Assembly: GCA_024699395.1 (NCBI GenBank)
Contig: JAILPU010000031.1
Location: 1-21,162 of the forward strand
Source of the DNA: Lachnospiraceae bacterium
Lineage (GTDB): Bacteria > Bacillota > Clostridia > Lachnospirales > Lachnospiraceae
Length of the DNA stretch: 21,162 nt
Reading direction: 5' to 3'
The notes beneath the pieces were generated by a model. That model was not told the DNA's origin. It saw only the letters and a program-made list of their open reading frames with translations, and searched no databases. The position numbers were made by a program, and so were the translations under genes. How positions within the stretch are numbered: the first letter of the stretch is position 1; each line of letters opens with the position of its first letter. Positions 16,344 to 21,162 of the stretch are shown here, piece by piece.

Positions 16344-17084
16344 ATGTTTAAACTCGAAAATCTTTCAACATTACTTTCTTTTGCGGCCACAATCCTGATT
16401 CTTTTTGTGGTTGCATACGTGCTTGAAAAGCTTGCTGCAGGGAAAAACGAAAAGAAGGAAAAGGTTTTCACTGTAAGAAAGATTGCAGGAATCGGAATAA
16501 TATCCGCAATGGCTGCTGTTCTTATGCTTTTGGAAGTGCCTCTTTTCTTTGCTCCTGCCGATATTTATAAGCTTGACTTCAGCGAGATTCCCATTTTGAT
16601 CGGAAGCTTTGCTTACGGTCCCGCGGCCGGTGTAATGATGGAGTTTATAAAGGTTGCACTTAAGTGTTTATTTAAACCTTCATCCACAGCCTTTGTGGGA
16701 GAACTGGCAAACTTTGCGGTGGGATGCAGCCTTGTGCTTCCCGCATCAACCATCTATTGTTTCAAGAAAACCAAGAAGAATGCCATTTTTGGCACAATTG
16801 TGGGTATCCTCTGCATGACAGTATTTGGTTCTGCGTTCAATGCGGTATATCTTATACCCACTTTTGCCAAGATGTTCCATATGGATCTGGAAGCTATTAT
16901 CGGCATGGGTGCCGGATCCAACAAGCTTGTTTCCGGCAATAGTCTTACAGAGTTCATTTTATTCATCACCGCACCCTTTAATCTTGTTAAAGGTTTGATA
17001 GTAGGCGTGATTACTGTTCTTTTATACAAGTATATCAGTTCTATTTTAAAGGGAAATGAGTCAAAAGAGATTGCAAAGCCGTGA
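16344..17084 (+). CDS. ribU: Riboflavin ECF transporter substrate-binding component RibU
   Basis: RibU is the membrane S component that captures riboflavin and works with the shared EcfA-EcfA'-EcfT module. The 246-residue protein has an N-terminal membrane segment (residues 8-28), then a basic stretch, then the RibU core of about six helices. The conserved riboflavin-binding region has LDFSEIPILIGSFAYGPAAG and KCLFKPSSTAFVGELANF, followed by VFGSAFNAVYLIP and APFNLVKGLIVGV. The extra N-terminal helix and the charged EKKEKVF linker are additions to the minimal S component. AAAGGAGG at 16331-16338 gives the start. Control is by the FMN riboswitch upstream. No ecf module genes are in the window. 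Confidence 0.94.
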   Translation: MFKLENLSTLLSFAATILILFVVAYVLEKLAAGKNEKKEKVFTVRKIAGIGIISAMAAVLMLLEVPLFFAPADIYKLDFSEIPILIGSFAYGPAAGVMMEFIKVALKCLFKPSSTAFVGELANFAVGCSLVLPASTIYCFKKTKKNAIFGTIVGILCMTVFGSAFNAVYLIPTFAKMFHMDLEAIIGMGAGSNKLVSGNSLTEFILFITAPFNLVKGLIVGVITVLLYKYISSILKGNESKEIAKP

Positions 17085-17124
17085 TTTTTGTCATAAAATG
17101 TAAAAAAACCTTTAAGAGGTTGGC

Positions 17125-17601
17125 ATGATCGAATTTGACATAAAGATCGGATCCGATGATCTGTATGATTTTAAATTAAAGCACACTTACAGTAGTTCCA
17201 GCGGTATAGTTGGAACTACTTTTGGTGCTGTACTTATAGTTTTATCATTTTATAAACAAAGCCCTTTGCCTTTGGTGCTGGGGCTTATTGTTCTTTTTTA
17301 TCAGCCGGTGGTTTTGTGGATCAACAGTAAAAAGCAGGCAATCTTAAACAATGTCTACAAGAAGCCTCTTCATGTGGTTATAGACGATGAGGGAGTTACG
17401 GTGTCTCAGGATGAGACCGAGACAAAGTGCGCCTGGGATGATTTCAGAAAAGCCGTATCCACCACCAGAAGCATTATACTGTACAATACAGGAATAAATG
17501 CTGTAATTTTTCCCAAAAAACAGCTGGGTGACAAGAAAGCGGAGGTTATCGCCGCAATATCCCGTAACATGCCCCCTGCAAGGGTTAATATAAAGGAGTA
17601 G
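17125..17601 (+). CDS. YcxB-like family membrane protein
   Basis: A 158-residue protein. It has a hydrophilic N-terminus (FDIKIGSDDLYDFKLKHTY), two adjacent membrane helices (about residues 28-66) and a cytoplasmic C-terminal domain. That domain has the pattern HVVIDDEGVTVSQDETETKCAWDDFRKAV..T..IILY...NAVIFPKK. This fits YcxB-like proteins, whose soluble part resembles a PH-like fold; function is unknown. AAGAGG lies upstream of ATG 17125. It follows ribU after 40 nt. The tsaE start lies 3 nt after its stop, and the tsaE ribosome binding site sits in its last codons, so translation is probably coupled. Confidence 0.78.
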   Translation: MIEFDIKIGSDDLYDFKLKHTYSSSSGIVGTTFGAVLIVLSFYKQSPLPLVLGLIVLFYQPVVLWINSKKQAILNNVYKKPLHVVIDDEGVTVSQDETETKCAWDDFRKAVSTTRSIILYNTGINAVIFPKKQLGDKKAEVIAAISRNMPPARVNIKE

Positions 17602-17604
17602 ATC

Positions 17605-18027
17605 ATGGAATTTGAGAGTTATTCCCCTAAGGACACCTTTGAATTGGGATTTAAAATGGGAAAAGAAGCAACAGGCGGAAGAGTATATACCCTTTTAGGT
17701 GATCTTGGAGTGGGTAAGACCGTATTTACCCAGGGCTTTGCCAAGGGGCTTGGGATAGAGGAACCCGTATCCAGTCCTACTTTTACCATTCTTCAGGAAT
17801 ACCATGAGGGACGCCTTGATTTTTACCATTTTGATGTATACAGAATTGCCGACGAAGAGGAAATGTACGAGATCGGCTTTGAGGATTGTTTTTACGGTGA
17901 CGGTGTAAGCCTTGTGGAATGGGCCGATCTTATTGCGGATTTGATTCCCGAGAATCACACCCGCATATGTATTGAAAAAGATCTCTCCAAGGGTTTTGAC
18001 TACAGGAGGATCACGGTGACATCCTAA
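17605..18027 (+). CDS. tsaE: tRNA t6A37 synthesis ATPase TsaE
   Basis: TsaE is the P-loop ATPase of the TsaB-TsaD-TsaE complex that transfers threonylcarbamoyl to A37 of ANN-decoding tRNAs. The 140-residue protein has Walker A GDLGVGKT at 32-39, switch-like SSPTFTILQEY, the FYHFDVYRI motif, and the conserved LVEWADLI Walker B-type segment. The length is typical for TsaE. The ribosome binding site AAGGAG overlaps the end of the YcxB-like gene. tsaB follows 22 nt later. Confidence 0.95.
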   Translation: MEFESYSPKDTFELGFKMGKEATGGRVYTLLGDLGVGKTVFTQGFAKGLGIEEPVSSPTFTILQEYHEGRLDFYHFDVYRIADEEEMYEIGFEDCFYGDGVSLVEWADLIADLIPENHTRICIEKDLSKGFDYRRITVTS

Positions 18028-18049
18028 TAAATACCCGGAGGATTGGAAA

Positions 18050-18778
18050 ATGAAGGTTTTGGGAATAGAGAGTTCAGGTCAGGTGGCAGCAGTAAGCATT
18101 GTGGAGGATAACCGCCTTGTGGGAGATTATACAATCAATCACAAAAAGACTCACTCCCAGACACTTTTGCCCATGCTGGAAGAGCTTAAAAAGCTTACGG
18201 AGCTGGACCTTGATACCATAGACTGCGTTGCAATATCAAAAGGCCCCGGTTCTTTTACGGGACTGAGGATAGGGTCGGGTACTGCGAAGGGCCTGTGCAT
18301 GGGCCTTCAAAAACCTTTGGTAGAGGTGAGTACATTACAGGCCATGGCTTACAATTTTTGGGGAAGAGACGAACTTATCTGCCCCATAATGGATGCCAGA
18401 AGAAATCAGGTATATACAGGCCTTTTTTCATTTAACAAAACAGAGGACGACTATGAATTGGAAATAATCCTTGAAGATTGTGCCGTATGCATAGAGGAAG
18501 TAATTCAAAAGATAAACGAAATAGGCAGACCGGTGGTATTTTTGGGAGACGGGATTTTTGTATTTGAAAATGTGATAAGGGATCAAATTAAAGTTCCCGT
18601 AAGCTTTGCTCCTGCGTCTTTCAACGAGCAGAGAGCCTCATCGGTAGCCGTTTTGGGAGAAAAACTTTTTAAAGAAGGAAAGGCAATAGATGCCGCAATG
18701 CACGCTCCCGAGTATTTGCGCCTCAGTCAGGCAGAGAGAGAACGTAACGAAAGACAGCTTGAAAAAGGGAAAGAATGA
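18050..18778 (+). CDS. tsaB: tRNA t6A37 synthesis scaffold TsaB
   Basis: TsaB is a catalytically inactive ASKHA-fold partner that dimerises with TsaD. The 242-residue protein starts MKVLGIESSG and carries the hallmark GPGSFTGLRIGSGTAKGL region, plus CPIMDARRNQVYTGLF. CCGGAGGA upstream supports ATG 18050. The stop TGA overlaps the rimI start by four bases (ATGA at 18775-18778), indicating translational coupling. A TsaB-RimI adjacency is common in Firmicutes. Confidence 0.95.
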   Translation: MKVLGIESSGQVAAVSIVEDNRLVGDYTINHKKTHSQTLLPMLEELKKLTELDLDTIDCVAISKGPGSFTGLRIGSGTAKGLCMGLQKPLVEVSTLQAMAYNFWGRDELICPIMDARRNQVYTGLFSFNKTEDDYELEIILEDCAVCIEEVIQKINEIGRPVVFLGDGIFVFENVIRDQIKVPVSFAPASFNEQRASSVAVLGEKLFKEGKAIDAAMHAPEYLRLSQAERERNERQLEKGKE

Positions 18779-19236
18779 TGATCGTTGTACGCCCCTTACA
18801 AAGTGAGGATTGCAGTGAACTTTCGGAAATAGAGGAAGAAAGCTTCTCGATGCCCTGGAGTGAGCAGGATTTCAGGGATCTTTTGATTAAAGATTACACC
18901 TGTTATATGGTGGCTGAATATGAAGGAAAGCCTGTGGGAACAGCCGGAATGACCATTTCCTTTGATGAAGGAAATATAGACAACGTGGTGGTGAAGGAGG
19001 ACTTCAGGCATAAAAATATAGGAACTCTTCTTATGGAAAAACTTATCGAAGAAGGAATAAAAAGAGGAGTCAGAGCCTTTACCCTGGAGGTGAGGGTCAG
19101 CAATACAAATGCCATATCTCTGTACAAAAAGATGGGCTTTGAGTCGGCGGGCGTAAGACCCAACTTCTATGACAAGCCCAAGGAAGACGCCGAGATAATG
19201 TGGCTCTATACAGACAAAGAGAAGATGTCGAGATAA
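18775..19236 (+). CDS. rimI: Ribosomal protein S18 alanine N-acetyltransferase RimI
   Basis: A GNAT acetyltransferase of the RimI type, which acetylates the N-terminal alanine of S18. The 153-residue protein has the acceptor-side SMPWSEQDF, the acetyl-CoA-binding FRHKNIGTLLMEKLIEEG (RxxxxGxx type), then LEVRVSNTNAISLYKKMGFE and the usual RPNFYDKPKEDAEIMWLY tail. The last residues come from copy 1 of a 38-bp tandem duplication. The second copy lies after the stop and, in the ancestral frame, reads EDVEIIWLYTDEDRKESNI, ending in a TGA that overlaps the rnz ATG. The present C-terminus is therefore probably altered, but the catalytic core is intact. Confidence 0.92.
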   Translation: MMIVVRPLQSEDCSELSEIEEESFSMPWSEQDFRDLLIKDYTCYMVAEYEGKPVGTAGMTISFDEGNIDNVVVKEDFRHKNIGTLLMEKLIEEGIKRGVRAFTLEVRVSNTNAISLYKKMGFESAGVRPNFYDKPKEDAEIMWLYTDKEKMSR

Positions 19237-19258
19237 TATGGCTTTATACAGACGAAGA
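19183..19258 (+). repeat. 38-bp tandem duplication at the rimI 3' end
   Basis: Copy 1 (19183-19220) starts GAAGACGCCGAGATAATG and copy 2 (19221-19258) starts GAAGATGTCGAGATAATA. The 38-bp units differ at five positions, mostly codon third positions. The period is not a multiple of three, so the duplication shifted the frame and created the present rimI stop at 19234-19236. Confidence 0.9.
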
Positions 19259-19276
19259 TAGGAAAGAAAGTAATAT

Positions 19277-20188
19277 ATGATAGACGTTTGCTTACTTGGA
19301 ACCGGCGGAATGATGCCCCTTCCCTACAGATGGCTTACATCTCTTATGGTAAGGTACAGGGGAACAGGGATATTGATTGACTGCGGTGAAGGTACTCAGG
19401 TGGCTCTCCGCAAGAAAGGCTGGAGCCCCAAACCCATAGATATCATATGCATAACCCATTTTCATGCGGATCATATAAGCGGTCTGCCGGGAATGCTTCT
19501 TACCATGGGAAATGCAGAGAAAACATCGCCCCTTACCATTATAGGTCCCAAGGGACTTGAGAAAGTGGTAAGGTCACTTAGGGTTATAGCACCGGAACTT
19601 CCCTTTACCATTAAATGTGTGGAAATAGAGGAAAACGAGCAGAGCTTTTGTTTTGACGGTTTTAAAATAAATGCTTTTAAAGTAAATCATAATGTAACAT
19701 GTTACGGATACAGTTTCAGTGTTGACAGAGCGGGTAAATTTGAAAAAGAAAAGGCCGAGGCTCTGAACATTCCCTTAAAATTTTGGAGCAGACTTCAAAA
19801 GGGTGAGACCCTAACAGAGGATGAAAAAACATATACGCCGGATATGGTCATGGGTCCTCCAAGAAAAGGCCTTAAACTTACTTATTGTACGGATACGAGA
19901 CCGACTGCCGGTATTGAAGAAAATGCTAAAGATAGCGATCTACTTATCCTCGAGGGGATGTACGGTGATAAAGAGGATGAGCAGAAGGCCAGGGGATATA
20001 AGCATATGACCATGGCTGAGGCTGCCGCTATAGCAAAGAAGGCTGAGCCAAAGGAATTATGGCTTACCCATTACAGTCCTTCGGTGAACAGACCGGAGGA
20101 ATTCGGGGATATGGTCCGCGGAATTTTTAAAAACAGTGTAATGGCAAAGGATGGCAGAAGCACTGAACTCAGATTTGCAGATGAGTGA
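19277..20188 (+). CDS. rnz: Ribonuclease Z (tRNA 3' endonuclease)
   Basis: A metallo-beta-lactamase-fold nuclease that removes 3' trailers from tRNA precursors. The 303-residue protein is normal RNase Z length. The zinc-binding motif HFHADH is at 61-66, with further ligands at H138 (KVNHNV), D206 (YCTDTRP) and H265 (LTHYSP). The N-terminal VCLLGTGGMMPLPYRWLTS and LIDCGEGTQVAL are diagnostic. AGGAAAG upstream supports ATG 19277. It sits within a tsaB-rimI-rnz-tsaD block, consistent with tRNA maturation. Its stop region overlaps the upstream reading frame of the next gene but not that gene's chosen start. Confidence 0.95.
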   Translation: MIDVCLLGTGGMMPLPYRWLTSLMVRYRGTGILIDCGEGTQVALRKKGWSPKPIDIICITHFHADHISGLPGMLLTMGNAEKTSPLTIIGPKGLEKVVRSLRVIAPELPFTIKCVEIEENEQSFCFDGFKINAFKVNHNVTCYGYSFSVDRAGKFEKEKAEALNIPLKFWSRLQKGETLTEDEKTYTPDMVMGPPRKGLKLTYCTDTRPTAGIEENAKDSDLLILEGMYGDKEDEQKARGYKHMTMAEAAAIAKKAEPKELWLTHYSPSVNRPEEFGDMVRGIFKNSVMAKDGRSTELRFADE

Positions 20189-20208
20189 TAATCGGAGGGG
20201 CTTGGGAA

Positions 20209-20817
20209 TTGGACAACAATGTCAAAAAGAAAAATACCACCAGGATGACAGTCGTCTTTGTGGTCATGATAGTACTTGTTGTCGGTTACTATTCCTATCT
20301 GGTCAACAAGTCCAAGGAGGAGAAAGCCTCCTTAAACGTTACTGCTATAGAAAGAGTGCTGGGCAGGGATCTTTCCAATAATTATCCCGCCACACCCAAG
20401 GAAGTAATAAGGTACTACAATGAAATATTAAAATGCCTTTACAACGAGGAGAGTACCCCGGAGGAAGTGGATTCCTTGGCTGTTCAGTCAAGAGAACTTT
20501 TCGACGAAGAGCTTCTTTCGGTTAATGAATTGGGCACATACCTTATGAACATAGAGGCGGAGGTCAAGGATTATAAAAGTAAATCCAGGCGAATTGCCTC
20601 CATTTCCCTGGCATCAAGCGCCAATGTGGATTACTATTCCCTGGACGGCTTTGATTTTGCCCGAATTGCCTGTACATATATAATGGCTGAGGGAAAAGCA
20701 AATTCCGCTTCCAACATGTTTTATCTTCTTCGAAAAGATGAAAACAGAAAGTGGAAGATATACGGATGGGCGGATGCATCAAAGGTGAAAACATCTGCCG
20801 ATGATAACGGAGAGTAA
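20209..20817 (+). CDS. Membrane-anchored protein of unknown function (DUF6715-like)
   Basis: A 202-residue protein. A short basic N-terminus ([11 protein letters not shown]) is followed by one membrane helix (about residues 12-31) and an external domain of about 165 residues. That domain contains [34 protein letters not shown] and the C-terminal [17 protein letters not shown]. This pattern resembles a family seen near tsaD in Lachnospiraceae that I recall as DUF6715; that label is from memory. I chose TTG 20209 because GGAGGGG lies at 20194-20200; a GTG at 20185 overlaps the rnz stop but would place the ribosome binding site inside the gene. The tsaD start follows its stop by 2 nt. Function is unknown. 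Confidence 0.72.
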   Translation: MDNNVKKKNTTRMTVVFVVMIVLVVGYYSYLVNKSKEEKASLNVTAIERVLGRDLSNNYPATPKEVIRYYNEILKCLYNEESTPEEVDSLAVQSRELFDEELLSVNELGTYLMNIEAEVKDYKSKSRRIASISLASSANVDYYSLDGFDFARIACTYIMAEGKANSASNMFYLLRKDENRKWKIYGWADASKVKTSADDNGE

Positions 20818-20819
20818 AA

Positions 20820-21162
20820 ATGTCTGATAACCAAAAAGTACGAATTCTGGGAATAGAGACTTCCTGTGATGAGACAGCGGCGGCTGTTGTGGAAAACGGA
20901 AGAGAAATTCTTTCCAATGTAATATATTCCCAGATCGATCTTCATACGGAATTCGGAGGCGTTGTCCCCGAAATCGCTTCCAGAAAGCACGTGGAAAAAA
21001 TAAGCCACGTGGTATCCAAGGCTCTTTCGGATGCAAATCTTACATTAAATGACATAGACGCTATAGCGGTTACTTACGGCCCCGGTTTGGTAGGGGCTTT
21101 GCTTGTGGGGGTTTCTTTTGCAAAAGCACTGGCTTTTTCAAGGGATATCCCCTTGGTGGGGG
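20820..21162 (+). CDS. tsaD: tRNA t6A37 threonylcarbamoyltransferase TsaD (5' part)
   Basis: TsaD catalyses threonylcarbamoyl transfer to A37. Only the first 114 codons are in the window; the gene is cut off by the window end. The sequence is open throughout and carries the ASKHA-fold start [19 protein letters not shown], the metal-binding region [18 protein letters not shown] with the family's conserved His, and [23 protein letters not shown] 20820 follows the previous stop by 2 nt, with GGAGAG at 20809-20814 inside the end of that gene. It completes the TsaB/TsaD/TsaE set in this block. Confidence 0.95.
   Translation, partial: MSDNQKVRILGIETSCDETAAAVVENGREILSNVIYSQIDLHTEFGGVVPEIASRKHVEKISHVVSKALSDANLTLNDIDAIAVTYGPGLVGALLVGVSFAKALAFSRDIPLVG

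Overview
The window looks like chromosomal DNA from a butyrate-forming member of the Firmicutes, most likely Lachnospiraceae. Supporting points are the low-to-middle GC content, the strong AGGAGG-type ribosome binding sites, a ptb-buk pair for butyrate synthesis, an FMN-riboswitch-controlled ribU, a map gene with an N-terminal SEC-C zinc motif, and a Lachnospiraceae-type membrane-anchored hypothetical beside tsaD. The species assignment is inference.

Layout. Positions 1-211 are a perfect 89-bp inverted repeat that overlaps the 3' end of an unrecognised gene; it may be a contig-end artefact. It is followed by an SCP2-like protein (351-674) and a secreted protein with DUF4214 repeats (699-2495). 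A bidirectional terminator separates these from a minus-strand Bax-inhibitor-1-like membrane protein with a long Asn/Tyr/Gly repeat domain (2586-3755). Next come ptb (4092-5012) and buk (5294-6361), which convert butyryl-CoA to butyrate with ATP formation; a tandemly duplicated ptb 3' end lies between them. After the buk terminator there is about 0.9 kb without a convincing gene. It holds a GC-rich multi-hairpin segment, an isolated hairpin and three 28-bp tandem repeats, and it ends in the secA promoter.

secA (7422-9992) and prfB (10030-11146, with a programmed +1 frameshift) form a pair. They converge on two minus-strand membrane-protein genes (a DUF975 type and a DUF4190-like type). Rightwards, map (12672-13547) and tex (13587-16004) follow a leader with repeated 23/24-nt motifs. 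An FMN riboswitch with its own terminator controls ribU (16344-17084), a riboflavin ECF transporter component.

The last block, 17125-21162, is a tightly packed run: YcxB-like protein, tsaE, tsaB, rimI, rnz, a membrane-anchored protein and the start of tsaD, which the window end cuts off. TsaB, TsaE and TsaD cooperate in making t6A37 on tRNA, and RNase Z matures tRNA 3' ends, so the block has a tRNA-maturation theme.

Most of the window is ordinary housekeeping. I see no convincing new defence or mobile system. The best items for follow-up are the 6.5-7.3 kb intergenic region, the duplicated 3' ends of ptb and rimI, the repeat-rich BI-1 protein, the map leader repeats, and the sequence mimicry between the FMN aptamer and its terminator.
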